Shown here piece by piece: positions 14,942 to 25,138 of a DNA stretch of 64,000 nt. The position numbers and the translations under genes were made by a program. Origin of the DNA: an uncultured Alphaproteobacteria bacterium (GTDB lineage Bacteria; Pseudomonadota; Alphaproteobacteria; UBA6615); assembly GCA_943787745.1 (NCBI GenBank), contig CALSNJ010000007.1, positions 186,001-250,000 on the forward strand, in the 5' to 3' direction. Position 1 is the stretch's first letter; each line of letters opens with the position of its first letter. The notes under the pieces were generated by a model that worked only from the letters and a program-made list of their open reading frames with translations, searched no databases and had not been told where the DNA came from.

Positions 14942-16966
14942 CTAGCTGGCCGTGTGGAAGAAGTCGTATATACGACGTGCCACGGTATTGCTGATGCCGT
15001 CTACCTTTTCCAGATCCTGAAGTCCGGCTTCGGACACGGCCCGTGCTGACCCGAAGTGATTGAGCAGGGCGCGTTTGCGTCCGGCACCGATACCCGGGAC
15101 TTCGTCCAGCGGGTTTTTTGTGATCGCGCGCGAGCGCTTCTGTCTGTGGCCGCCGATCACAAATCTGTGGGACTCATCACGCAGTCGCTGCAGGTAGTAG
15201 AGAACGGGATCCCGCGGGGGCAGTTGAAAACCATCCGGGTCGCCATCGGTTGTGAAGAAATGTTCGCGCCCCGCATCGCGGTCCGGCCCCTTCGCAATAC
15301 CGACCGTCGGAATGTCGTCGATTCCGAGTTCTTCGAGCGCGTTCAGAGCCGATGCCAACTGGCCTTTGCCGCCATCTATCAGGAGAAGGTCGGGCCACTG
15401 GCCCTTGGTGCGATCTGGGTCTTCTTTGAGGGCACGCCCAAAACGTCTTGTCAGCATCTCGTTCATCATCGCGAAGTCGTCCCCCGGCGTGTAGCCGCCT
15501 TTTGTCTCCGTGGCTGCGCCGCGCATGTTGAATCGGCGGTAGGCTGGTTTGATGAAGCCATCCGGCCCGGCGACAATCATGGCACCGGTCGCGTGCGCGC
15601 CCTGAACATGGGAGTTGTCATAGACTTCGATCCGCTGGGGCGGGCCATCCAGCCCGAACAGTTCACCGACTTGCGCCATCAGGTCCCGGGTGGTGGCGCT
15701 TTCTGCCATGCGACGCTCAAGTGCGTCCCGGGCGTTTGTGCGGGCGTGTTCGACGAGTTTTCGCTTGGCCCCGCGCTGGGGCACGGAAATGCTGACCTTG
15801 CGTTCGGTGCGTACGCTCAATGCCTCTGCAATGAGGTCGATCTCGATCGGTTTGTGGCTGAGGAGAATGTCAGATGGGGCGGGCTTGTTCTCGTAGAACT
15901 GACCCAGAAAGGCCGTGAGCACGTCTTCGATTTCCTCGGTCTTGTCATGTCGGGGAAAATAGGCGCGGTTGCCATAATTGCGACCGGACCGGAAGAAGAA
16001 GACCTGAATGCAGATACGCCCGCCATCCTCCTCTGCAGCGACAATGTCGGCGTCGCGCAAGTCGAGGTTCTCGATGTTGATGTCCTGGTGAGACTGAATC
16101 TGTGTCATCGCCCGGATGCGATCCCGGAAGCGCGCGGCGGCCTCGAATTCAGTGCGTTCTGAGGCTTCCTGCATCTCTTTGGCCAGGTCTTCCTGAATCT
16201 CCCGTGAGCGGCCGGTCAGAAAGGCGCGGGCCTGGTCTATGAGCACGCCATAGTCATCTTCTGTAACAAAGCCCACACAAGGGGCCGCGCAGCGTTTGAG
16301 CTGGTACTTGAGGCAGGGGCGGGTGCGACCCGAGAACACCGCATCTGAGCAGCTCCTCAAGAGAAAGGCGCGTTCAAGAGCATTGAGCGTGCGGTTGACT
16401 GCACCGGCTGATGCGAACGGACCGAAATACTCACCCGGCAAGGTGCGCGCGCCGCGATACTTGACCACCCCGGGCCATTTCGCCGGGTCTGGTCCGGCCC
16501 GGTTCTGACGTCGTGTTTTTAGATCTTTACGTGCCTTGCGGGCATTCGGGTCTGCGCCGGTCTTGGTTGTCTGACGGTCAAGATGCCGGGTCAGCAGGAT
16601 GTAGGGGAAGCTCTTGTCGTCACGCAGCAGGACATTGTACCGCGGCATCAGGCGCTTGATGAGATTTGACTCGAGCAGAAGTGCTTCCGCTTCGGTGTGT
16701 GTGGTGACGATTTCGAGTTCGATGGTCTCCGCGACCATGCGCTGGAGCCGATATGGCAGCCGGGTGAGCTGCGTGTAATTGGTGACCCGACGTTTCAGGT
16801 TGCGGGCCTTTCCGACATAAAGCGCATCCCCGGCCGCATTCAACATGCGGTAGACGCCTGGACCTTCGGGGAGTGTCTTCAGTCGCGCACGGATGATCTC
16901 AAGCCCGTTTCCGGACAATGTCTCGGGAGCGTCGATGTCGGGTTCTGGTTCGGCAGCGTCGGTCAT
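14942..16966 (-). CDS. uvrC: UvrABC system protein C, with a lysine/arginine-rich insertion
   Basis: UvrC makes the 3' and 5' incisions in nucleotide excision repair. The 674 residues contain the GIY-YIG nuclease (GPGVYRMLNAAGDALYVGKARNLKRRV), the UVR motif that binds UvrB (EFEAAARFRDRI), the RNase H-like nuclease domain with RIEVYDNSHVQG and LLIDGGKGQL, and terminal helix-hairpin-helix motifs (GIGAGRKRALLNHFGS). Residues about 131-163 (bases about 16478-16576) are an extra basic stretch between RHLD and the conserved YRGARTLPGEYFGPF. The start is uncertain: ATG 16966 or GTG 16990. The partner uvrB lies 5 kb away and carries frameshifts. Confidence 0.96.
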   Translation of the reverse strand: MTDAAEPEPDIDAPETLSGNGLEIIRARLKTLPEGPGVYRMLNAAGDALYVGKARNLKRRVTNYTQLTRLPYRLQRMVAETIELEIVTTHTEAEALLLESNLIKRLMPRYNVLLRDDKSFPYILLTRHLDRQTTKTGADPNARKARKDLKTRRQNRAGPDPAKWPGVVKYRGARTLPGEYFGPFASAGAVNRTLNALERAFLLRSCSDAVFSGRTRPCLKYQLKRCAAPCVGFVTEDDYGVLIDQARAFLTGRSREIQEDLAKEMQEASERTEFEAAARFRDRIRAMTQIQSHQDINIENLDLRDADIVAAEEDGGRICIQVFFFRSGRNYGNRAYFPRHDKTEEIEDVLTAFLGQFYENKPAPSDILLSHKPIEIDLIAEALSVRTERKVSISVPQRGAKRKLVEHARTNARDALERRMAESATTRDLMAQVGELFGLDGPPQRIEVYDNSHVQGAHATGAMIVAGPDGFIKPAYRRFNMRGAATETKGGYTPGDDFAMMNEMLTRRFGRALKEDPDRTKGQWPDLLLIDGGKGQLASALNALEELGIDDIPTVGIAKGPDRDAGREHFFTTDGDPDGFQLPPRDPVLYYLQRLRDESHRFVIGGHRQKRSRAITKNPLDEVPGIGAGRKRALLNHFGSARAVSEAGLQDLEKVDGISNTVARRIYDFFHTAS

Positions 16967-17198
16967 GGGTCTTGCTAAATACCCGTCCACGGGCCTCCAT
17001 CACAACCCGTGAATGGCGGAATAAGGTTTTCCCCCATTCGGGTGGATAAGTCTGTGTAGCGTTCGCAGTTGGTATGCTGCTCTGCGCGGAAAACATTACA
17101 AGTTTATCGGAATGCCTAAAAAATAGGCAATTCGATATACCCATATTTCCAATTGGGGAATCCGGATTGAACGCAATGTTTTTGCGTCCTGCCATTGC

Positions 17199-17223
17199 AA
17201 AAAACTATCTTGTAAAACAATAG
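17199..17223 (-). terminator. Probable intrinsic terminator after the Ca/Na exchanger gene
   Basis: On the minus strand an imperfect stem (CTATTGT with ACAAGATAG, two unpaired bases) is followed at once by six T residues. It lies about 30 bases past the stop at 17254, as expected for a Rho-independent terminator. Confidence 0.5.
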
Positions 17224-17253
17224 CTTGCCTGCGGTGTGTCTGTGCACAACGGC

Positions 17254-18309
17254 CTAGTAGATAAGAGCGCGAACGCTGTCGGCCTGGAAAGCAAGAAAGC
17301 CGGCGTAGAGCAAGACAAGCAAAGCTCCCTCGCGGCGACACAGGCGTCCGCCGGACAACATCAGCGGTATCAACAAAACAGTGACACCAAGCAGCAGCCA
17401 GATGTCGAACTGGAGCAGGCTCGGCGCAACCGCGATGGGGGACACCATTGCGACCACGCCCGTAATGCCGAGCAGATTGAAGATGTTGCTGCCGAGGACG
17501 TTGCCCAGCGCTACATCTGCATGGCCCCGCATGCTCGCAACAACGACGATTGCAAGTTCGGGAAGGCTTGTGCCGATCGCAACCAGAGTCAGCCCGATCA
17601 CGGTTTTGGACACGCCAAGGGATTCCGCGACAGAAACCCCGCCATCGACCAAGAGTTTGGCCCCGAGCACCGTGCCAAGCAGGCCACCAATCAAAAACAG
17701 GGCGGCAAGCGCGGGGCGTTCGGGCACGCCGGTCACTTCTTCGACTTCTTTAGCGTGCAGGCTGTCGGCTTCAGAACGTCGTTCTGCCCGATAGGTCAGG
17801 ATCAGGTAGAGCGCCAGCGCAGCCAGCAAGGCCAGTCCGTGCCAGAACATGAACACGCCAGTCATTGCAACGCCGACAAAGAGAAGGGTCGCGATGAGAA
17901 CCATCGAACCATCGCGCGCAATCACCCGGGGCGCACAGGCAACCGGCTTGATCAGGGCGGCAATCCCGAGGATGAGGAGCATGTTCGCCAGATTGCTGCC
18001 GATCACATTGCCGAGCGCAAGATCGGGCGCACCCTCGAGCGTCGCTGTGAGGGTTGTCACGAGTTCGGGCGCCGAGGTGCCAATGGCCACCACGGTCAGG
18101 CCAATGATGAGCGGCGACAAACCCATGCGTCGTGCGATGCCGACAGCACCGCGTACCATGAAATCTGCCGAGAACAGGAGGAGCGCCAAGCCAATGGCGG
18201 CCAAGAGGAAGCCGGTGTAACTGATGTTCGTACTCCCGGAATCTGTGCCCCGTTGGATGGCACCGATGTCTGTGGTGCCGCGTGTCCGACCTACATCGCG
18301 ATGCGCCAA
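17254..18309 (-). CDS. Calcium/sodium antiporter (CaCA family, YrbG-like)
   Basis: An inner-membrane cation exchanger with about ten hydrophobic segments and the two inverted alpha repeats of the family: GLTVVAIGTSAPELVTTL with LGNVIGSNLANMLLILG, and GLTLVAIGTSLPELAIVV with LGNVLGSNIFNLLGITG. The Glu in each PEL motif and the Asn in each GSN motif are the predicted ion ligands. The reading frame opens at TTG 18309, but the first about 30 codons look non-conserved. A GGGAG stretch near 18225 suggests the true start may be nearer the first membrane helix, possibly at a rare codon. Transport direction and exact ions are inferred from family. Confidence 0.9.
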   Translation of the reverse strand: MAHRDVGRTRGTTDIGAIQRGTDSGSTNISYTGFLLAAIGLALLLFSADFMVRGAVGIARRMGLSPLIIGLTVVAIGTSAPELVTTLTATLEGAPDLALGNVIGSNLANMLLILGIAALIKPVACAPRVIARDGSMVLIATLLFVGVAMTGVFMFWHGLALLAALALYLILTYRAERRSEADSLHAKEVEEVTGVPERPALAALFLIGGLLGTVLGAKLLVDGGVSVAESLGVSKTVIGLTLVAIGTSLPELAIVVVASMRGHADVALGNVLGSNIFNLLGITGVVAMVSPIAVAPSLLQFDIWLLLGVTVLLIPLMLSGGRLCRREGALLVLLYAGFLAFQADSVRALIY

Positions 18310-18460
18310 CGCGTTTTCAAGAGAAATCTGGGATTTTCAATCATTCTCAAGCACAATTTTCCTGCATATAAGCGAACCCTGACCTTCGTTGCATGGCTCG
18401 TTGGCGCATTTGGCGATAAGTTGGGTTCAGGAATTGGTTTTGGGCTGGAGAGAGCGTGTA

Positions 18461-19291
18461 ATGGAACCACAACTGCAGATGGTGACCAATATCATTGATG
18501 TCGCGTCGGAGTTTGCAATCGCATATGGATTGCAGCTCATCGGGGCCTTGGTGATCCTGCTGATTGGTTTGAAGTTTGCCAGCTTTCTGGGGCGACGGGT
18601 TGTTGCGCTATGTGAGCGGCGCAATATCGATATCACCCTGTCCCGCTTTGCCGGCAATGTCGTGAAGATTGTGCTTGTGATGATTGTCGTGATCATCACG
18701 TTGAGCAATTTCGGCATCGACATCGCGCCATTGGTTGCTTTGGGTGGTGCGGCGGCGTTTGGCATTTCATTCGCAGTGCAAGGCCCACTCTCCAACTACG
18801 GCGCTGGTCTCGTGATCATCCTTACACGCCCGTTCACGGTCGGTGACACTGTCCTTGTCCAGGGCGTTACGGGGCTGGTTGATGAAGTGACGCTCGCCCA
18901 TACAATCCTGATTGGTGAGGACAGTGAAAAAATCACGATTCCCAATCGCAAGATCGTTGGCGAGATTCTGGTGAATTCTGATGGGCATCGGATCGTTGAG
19001 TCCCAGATAGTGATTGCGGCGGATAGTGATCCTGAAGAGGCGATTACCGCCATTGAGGCTGCCGTGTCCGGACTATCTGGTTTGGCCGCAGATGAGCCCG
19101 TACAGGTCGGAATTCATGACTTCAGTTTTGGTGGCATTATTCTCGGGCTTCGATACTGGGTGCCCACTTCGCGTTACTACCGGACCCGGTATGAGGTGAA
19201 CAGCGCGGCGCATCGGGCGCTTAAAGGCGCGGGAATTGAACTTCTCAAGGCAGGTGGCACGACGATCCTGGCCACGCCGCCGTCCAGTTAA
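18461..19291 (+). CDS. Small-conductance mechanosensitive channel (MscS family)
   Basis: A 276-residue MscS-type channel that releases solutes on hypo-osmotic shock. Three membrane helices are visible, the third being the pore helix rich in Gly/Ala (LVALGGAAAFGISFAVQGPL), followed by the beta domain with RPFTVGDTVLVQG, EVTLAHTIL and ITIPNRKIVGEILVN, and the C-terminal alpha/beta domain. ATG 18461 is chosen for the GGAGAG site upstream. The length is close to E. coli MscS (286), so it is a minimal member. It is divergent from the exchanger gene, with 151 bases between. Confidence 0.95.
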   Translation: MEPQLQMVTNIIDVASEFAIAYGLQLIGALVILLIGLKFASFLGRRVVALCERRNIDITLSRFAGNVVKIVLVMIVVIITLSNFGIDIAPLVALGGAAAFGISFAVQGPLSNYGAGLVIILTRPFTVGDTVLVQGVTGLVDEVTLAHTILIGEDSEKITIPNRKIVGEILVNSDGHRIVESQIVIAADSDPEEAITAIEAAVSGLSGLAADEPVQVGIHDFSFGGIILGLRYWVPTSRYYRTRYEVNSAAHRALKGAGIELLKAGGTTILATPPSS

Positions 19292-19329
19292 GCCATGATC
19301 AGGACGACCTTCGGTGCTGGCCTGGTGGG

Positions 19330-19749
19330 GTGGAAATAGTCGTGTCTGTGGACGCGAACACCCGGCTGGTTGAGACGTTTTTCGAGGTCATGTGGAACAC
19401 CTGGGATGACGCAGTGATGCGTGAAATCCTGCACCGTGATATCGATTTTCGGGGATCGATTGGTCTTCATGTGATCGGGCATGACGCCTTTGCGGGTTAC
19501 ATGCAGACGATCCGCAATGCGTTCTCGGATTTCCACAACACGATTGAGGAGATCGTTGCGACAGAGGATCGCGCCGTTGCCCGCCTAACCTATACGGGCA
19601 CCCATGTCGGTAAATTGTTCGAACATGAAGCGACCGGTCGGCGGATCGAATATGCCGGAGTTGCCATGTTCACGCTGGCAGACGGGAAGATCACCAAGGT
19701 CTGGGTCCTGGGAGATCGCCTGGCTCTGGTGGAGCAGATTCGAGACTGA
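19330..19749 (+). CDS. SnoaL-like / NTF2-fold protein (ester cyclase type)
   Basis: A 139-residue single-domain protein of the SnoaL-like polyketide cyclase group. The pattern matches the fold: RLVETFFEVMWNTWDDAVMREILHRDIDFRGSIG, GHDAFAGYMQTIRNAFSDFHNTIEEIVA, VARLTYTGTHVGKLF, then GRRIEYAGVAMFTLADGKITKVWVLGD. Many such proteins have no known substrate, so no reaction is assigned. GTG codons at 19330 and 19342 are both possible starts. It stands between mscS and the convergent uvrB. Confidence 0.82.
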   Translation: MEIVVSVDANTRLVETFFEVMWNTWDDAVMREILHRDIDFRGSIGLHVIGHDAFAGYMQTIRNAFSDFHNTIEEIVATEDRAVARLTYTGTHVGKLFEHEATGRRIEYAGVAMFTLADGKITKVWVLGDRLALVEQIRD

Positions 19750-19787
19750 AACCGGCGCTCGATATCCGGCCGTCGCGCGTCAGAAGG

Positions 19788-22024
19788 TTAGCCTCTGCGA
19801 CGTTTCCGGCTGCCTTTGCCAGAGCTGTTTTTGGGCCGGGCCGTCATATTGGCCTTGGTGCGGGCTGCGCGCTGGGCGGCGAGCATGTCTCCGGCATTTT
19901 CGCCTTCTCGCCACGGTGAGCCATCCAGATCGGCCCCCATTGACATCAGTTCGTGGGCCTCAAGACGTTTGATTTCATCGCGCAGGCGGGCGGCTTCCTC
20001 GAATTCCAGATCGGCCGCTGCGGTGTGCATCCGTTGTTCGAGTTCGCCAATATAAGTCTGCAAATCCTTGCCCACGAGATGGGGCGTGGCGTCGTCGTCG
20101 ATCTCCACGGTGACACGATCACGTTCAAAGACGCTGTGCAGGATATCGGAGATGTTGGTGCGGACAGATTCCGGGGTGATGCCGTTGGCGAGGTTGTAGG
20201 CCTGCTGCTTTTCGCGACGTCGCGCGGTTTCATCGAGCGCGGCGGTCAGGCTTTTCGTCATCACGTCGGCATAAAGGATCACCCGTCCATCGACGTTGCG
20301 GGCGGCGCGTCCAATGGTCTGCACCAGCGATGTCTTGGAGCGCAGATAACCCTTCCTTGTCGGCATCGAGAATGGCCACAAGCGCACATTCGGGGATATC
20401 GAGACCTTCGCGCAGCAGGTTGATGCCGATCAGGATATCGAAAGCGCCAAGCCGCAGATCACGCAGGATCTCGATCCGCTCCAGTGTCTCGATATCCGAA
20501 TGCATGTAGCGGACCCGCAATCCCTGCTCATGCATATATTCGGTCAGGTCTTCGGACATGCGCTTGGTCAGGGTTGTGACCAGAACACGGCTTCCCGCGG
20601 CGGTGACCTCCTTGCACTCAGCGATCAGGTCGTCGACCTGGGTGCCGACCGGACGGACGATGCAGACCGGGTCGGTCAGGCCTGTCGGGCGTACGACCTG
20701 TTCGGCAAAGACGCCGTCGGTCTGTTCCATTTCCCAGTCGCCCGGTGTCGCGGAGACGTAAACCGTCTGGGGACGCATGGCATACCATTCCTCGAATTTG
20801 AGGGGGCGATTGTCGACACAGGAGGGCAGGCGGAAGCCGAACTCGGCCAATGTGCCCTTGCGCGACAAGTCACCACGGAACATGCCGCCGACCTGCGGCA
20901 CGGTGATGTGGGATTCATCGACGAACAACAGCGCGTCTTGCGGGAGATATTCAAACAGTGTCGGCGGCGGATCGCCGGGGTTGCGCCCTGTCAGGTGGCG
21001 CGAATAGTTCTCGATGCCAGGGCAGACGCCGGTCGCTGCGATCATCTCCAGATCAAAGGTGGTGCGCTGCTCGATCCGCTGGGCTTCCAGCAGACGTCCT
21101 TCGCTTTGCAGAACCTTGAGCTGGATATCGAGCTCGGCCTTGATGGTTTTGATGGCCTGCTGAAGCGAGGGCTTGGGGGTGATGTGATGAGAGTTGGCGA
21201 AGACCTTGATGGTCTCCAGATCGCCCATGCTCTCGCCGGTGAGCGGGTCGAACTCCTTGATGGACTCGATCTCGTCCCCGAACAGGGACAGCCGCCAGGC
21301 GCGATCTTCCAGATGGGCCGGGAAAAATTTCGATGGTGTCGCCGCGCGCGCGCAACATGCCGCGATAGAAATTGGCGTCGTTGCGCTTGTACTGCAGCTC
21401 GGTCAGGTCGCGCAGGATTTGCGTGCGGTCGACCCGGTCCCCCACCGCGTAGGTCTTGGTCATTTTCAGATAGGATTCGGCGTCGCCGATACCGTAGATG
21501 CAGGAGACAGACGCCACGATGATCACATCACGCCGCTCGAACAGCACGCGGGTGGCGGAGTGACGCATCCGGTCGATCTGCTCGTTGATCGAGGATTCCT
21601 TCTCGATATAGGTGTCCGAGCGCGGGACATAGGCCTCGGGCTGGTAATAGTCGTAATAGGAGACGAAATACTCGACCGCGTTGTTGGGGAAGAAGTTTTT
21701 CATCTCCCCGAACAGCTGGGCGGCGAGCGTCTTGTTGGGGGCCAGGATCAGCGCCGGACGCCCTGTCCGCTCGATCACATGAGCCATGGTGAAGGTTTTG
21801 CCCGACCCGGTAACGCCGAGAAGCACCTGATCGGTCTCCCCCGCATCGATGCCTGCGATCAAATCCTCAATGGCTTTGGGCTGGTCGCCGGCTGGCTTGT
21901 AGTCGGACTGCAAATCGAAGTCCGCACGCGCATTGCCCGACGGATGGTCATCGGTAAACACCGGGCGCGGCAGTTCCTGCGCCATCGGCAGGTACTTCGC
22001 CTGAATTTCTGAGAGTTCGGCCAT
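19788..22024 (-). pseudogene. uvrB: UvrABC system protein B, reading frame broken by two single-base insertions (possibly sequencing errors)
   Basis: UvrB is the damage-verification helicase of nucleotide excision repair. The gene starts at ATG 22024 and shows the Walker A loop [14 protein letters not shown], the beta-hairpin region [38 protein letters not shown], the helicase motif [22 protein letters not shown] and the C-terminal UVR motif. The frame shifts at about 21320-21322 (three G where two restore [11 protein letters not shown]) and at about 20347-20349 (an extra A; removal restores [17 protein letters not shown]). Corrected, it would give about 744 residues, normal for UvrB. As given, only fragments can be translated. 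Everything else is intact, so assembly error is at least as likely as real loss. Confidence 0.9.
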
Positions 22025-22096
22025 GGGGCTTTATATAGGGTGCGTGGCTGTGGAAAAGCGAGTCCGGCGAGGGGCCTTTTTCCGCACATGCGTCGC

Positions 22097-22207
22097 TCCC
22101 GCGCAGGTGGGAACTGATTGCCTCGAGTGTTCTTCGTGACGTTGGCATGACGGGGGAGGGTGGTTTTCAATTCCACGCACCGTCATGGCCGGACTTGATC
22201 CGGCCAT
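22097..22207. repeat. Dispersed palindromic repeats in the gap upstream of uvrB
   Basis: The gap holds several short inverted repeats: TCCCGC with GTGGGA around 22097-22113, CATGACGG (22146-22153) with CCGTCATG (22180-22187), and a perfect ATGGCCGGA-CTTGA-TCCGGCCAT at 22185-22207. The GTCATGGCCGGACTTG unit recurs at 59100. These resemble REP-like units common between alphaproteobacterial genes. Confidence 0.7.
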
Positions 22208-22230
22208 CTCATTTTCCTGGTCATTTGCGT

Positions 22231-22244
22231 TTGACCTAGATCAA
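22231..22244 (+). promoter_or_regulatory. FNR/FixK-type binding site
   Basis: TTGAC-CTAG-ATCAA fits the FNR/FixK consensus (TTGAY-N4-RTCAA). Its centre at 22237.5 puts a class II start near 22279, with a TAAATT -10 at 22266-22271, leaving a 19-base leader that holds the AAAGGAG ribosome site of the small gene at 22298. The geometry is that of an oxygen-regulated activator site; the regulator itself is not in this window. Confidence 0.65.
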
Positions 22245-22297
22245 TGCAGCTTCAGATCCCGGAATTAAATTTTCTCCATCACAAAAGGAGAATTGTT

Positions 22298-22432
22298 ATG
22301 CCGCTTGAAAACCTGATTGTTCTTGGAATTGTTGGCGCCGGAATGCTGGCGTTTGCCGTGGTGACCTTCTGGCTGACCACGGAAAGTGGTGCCGAGCGCA
22401 AGCGTGAAAGCCGGATGATCGCTGCCGAGTAG
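22298..22432 (+). CDS. 44-residue single-pass membrane protein under an FNR/FixK-type promoter
   Basis: A small protein that starts at ATG 22298 behind a strong AAAGGAG ribosome site. It has one membrane helix (NLIVLGIVGAGMLAFAVVTF) and a charged C-terminal tail (ESGAERKRESRMIAAE) expected in the cytoplasm. A longer in-frame reading from 22244 would lack a ribosome site. The FNR/FixK box upstream suggests expression at low oxygen. It is reminiscent in size and topology of small respiratory-oxidase subunits such as CcoQ, CcoS or CydX, but no motif matches and no oxidase genes are adjacent. The function is unknown. Confidence 0.75.
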   Translation: MPLENLIVLGIVGAGMLAFAVVTFWLTTESGAERKRESRMIAAE

Positions 22433-22507
22433 ATTTCTGTGGGTCGTTTCGGCCCGGAAGTGTTGCGCCGCATGGTGCCCGGGACTAGGTTCGCACCCGC
22501 AAATTAA

Positions 22508-23731
<1,224 letters not shown>

Positions 23732-23826
23732 CTCTTCCCGGTTTTCGTGCGGTTTCCCTTTCGCGGGAACACAATCGTCATTTGCCAGCTTTTCAGGAGC
23801 AGCGCTAACTCTCTCTGGGTTTTGGG

Positions 23827-25047
23827 GTGGGGTTTGTGTTGACGGTACGTACGCGTTCTCTTGTGATCATTGCGTTTTGTGCTGTGGCGACCATGTCGCT
23901 GTGGTTCTCGGCGTCGGCTGTTGTTCCGGCGCTGCGGGAAAGCGTCGACCTGCCGCCGCTGGTGGCCTCGTTGTTTACGAGCGCGGTGCAGGCCGGGTTT
24001 GTCATCGGGACATTGCTCAGCGCGCTTTTCAATCTGGCGGACCGGATTGCGCCGCGCCGGTTCTTTCTGTTTTCGGCCCTTGTTGCGGCGGGTGCCAACG
24101 CGCTCATTCTTGCATTTGAACCCGCCTCTTATTCTGTGATCGCGCTGCGATTTGTGACCGGTGTCTGCATGGCCGGGATTTATCCCGTGGGCATGAAGCT
24201 CGCGGCCAGCTGGGCACGAGGTGATATGGGCCTGATGATCGGCGCGCTTGTTGGTGCGCTGGCGCTGGGATCGGCGAGCCCGCATCTTTTCAACGCGCTG
24301 GGCGGCATCGACTGGGTCTTCACGCTTGTGGCGGCGTCCGTGTCCGCGACCATCGCCGCCTTTGCGATCCTGCTGGTGAAAGAAGGCCCGAACACCGCGC
24401 CGACGCCACCCTTCCGGATCGATGCCGCATTGCAGGGCTGGACCAAGCGGGGTTTGCGTCTCGCGAATATCGGCTATCTCGGACATATGTGGGAGCTCTA
24501 TGCCATGTGGGCCTGGATCGGGGTGTTCCTCGTGGCGAGCTTCCGGGTGACTCTTGGTCCGGATTCGGGTGCGGATACGCTCGCGGCGATCGCGACGTTT
24601 ATCGTCATGGGGGCCGGGGCCGCTGGTTGTGTCGTCGGGGGACTCGTGGCGGACCGCATTGGTCGCACAACCGTGACCATCGCCGCCATGGCCGTCAGCG
24701 GAAGTTGCGCGTTGCTGGCAGGCTTCCTGTTTGGCGGCGCCATCTGGCCGCTGTTTGCGCTATGCGTCATCTGGGGTGTGTCGGTCGTCGCCGATTCCCC
24801 GCAATTCTCAGCCAGTACGGCAGAGCTCTCCGAACCGGGCTATGTCGGGACGATGCTGACCGTGCAGACCAGCATGGGGTTTCTGCTCACGCTCATCACG
24901 ATCCATCTTGTCCCGGTCATCGTCGATGTCATCGGCTGGCAATTCGCGTTTATCATTCTGGTGCCCGGACCGATCGTCGGGATCATTGCGATGTGGCGGT
25001 TGCGCAAAAGCCCGGACGCCGCCCGGCTTGCCGGGGGGCGTGGCTAG
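23827..25047 (+). CDS. MFS transporter (YbfB/nitrate-nitrite-like group; substrate unknown)
   Basis: A 406-residue major facilitator carrier with about 12 membrane helices. The N-terminal half begins with VIIAFCAVATMSLWFSASAVVPAL and shows the motif LADRIAPRRFFLFSALVAAGAN between helices 2 and 3 (the DRxGRR-like loop); the second half repeats it as VADRIGRTTVTIAAM. The start is uncertain: GTG 23827, GTG 23836 and TTG 23839 are all close, with a G-rich upstream stretch. No substrate can be read from the sequence, and the neighbours (an aminotransferase and dps) do not point to one. Confidence 0.85.
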   Translation: MGFVLTVRTRSLVIIAFCAVATMSLWFSASAVVPALRESVDLPPLVASLFTSAVQAGFVIGTLLSALFNLADRIAPRRFFLFSALVAAGANALILAFEPASYSVIALRFVTGVCMAGIYPVGMKLAASWARGDMGLMIGALVGALALGSASPHLFNALGGIDWVFTLVAASVSATIAAFAILLVKEGPNTAPTPPFRIDAALQGWTKRGLRLANIGYLGHMWELYAMWAWIGVFLVASFRVTLGPDSGADTLAAIATFIVMGAGAAGCVVGGLVADRIGRTTVTIAAMAVSGSCALLAGFLFGGAIWPLFALCVIWGVSVVADSPQFSASTAELSEPGYVGTMLTVQTSMGFLLTLITIHLVPVIVDVIGWQFAFIILVPGPIVGIIAMWRLRKSPDAARLAGGRG

Positions 25048-25080
25048 CCGTTGGTCGCGCGGATTGTTTTCGAAAATGCC

Positions 25081-25108
25081 TTGAAGTTCAGAGAAATCAC
25101 GCTATATT
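25081..25108 (+). promoter_or_regulatory. Predicted sigma-70 promoter of dps
   Basis: TTGAAG (25081-25086) and TATATT (25103-25108) are separated by 16 bases. The -10 end and start point fall within or next to the ICE palindrome at 25107-25123, so a bound repressor would block polymerase. Confidence 0.5.
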
Positions 25109-25123
25109 TAGAATAATTCTAAA
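25107..25123. promoter_or_regulatory. Iron-control element (Irr-type ICE box) before dps
   Basis: The 17-base sequence TTTAGAATAATTCTAAA is a perfect palindrome around one central base and matches the ICE consensus recognised by the iron regulator Irr (TTTAGAA-N3-TTCTAAA). It overlaps the predicted dps -10 and start point and ends just before the ribosome site. It is expected to repress iron storage when iron is short. Confidence 0.75.
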
Positions 25124-25138
25124 GAAGGAGATTCGACG

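Noticed and set aside
17100-17253. AT-rich gap after uvrC considered as a mobile-element edge or origin
   Set aside because: No direct repeats, no DnaA-box cluster and no transposase remnants; the terminator and promoter content explain it.
17236-18498. 420-codon plus-strand frame opposite the Ca/Na exchanger
   Set aside because: Its product is a Gln/His/Arg-rich shadow; the minus strand carries both alpha repeats of the CaCA family.
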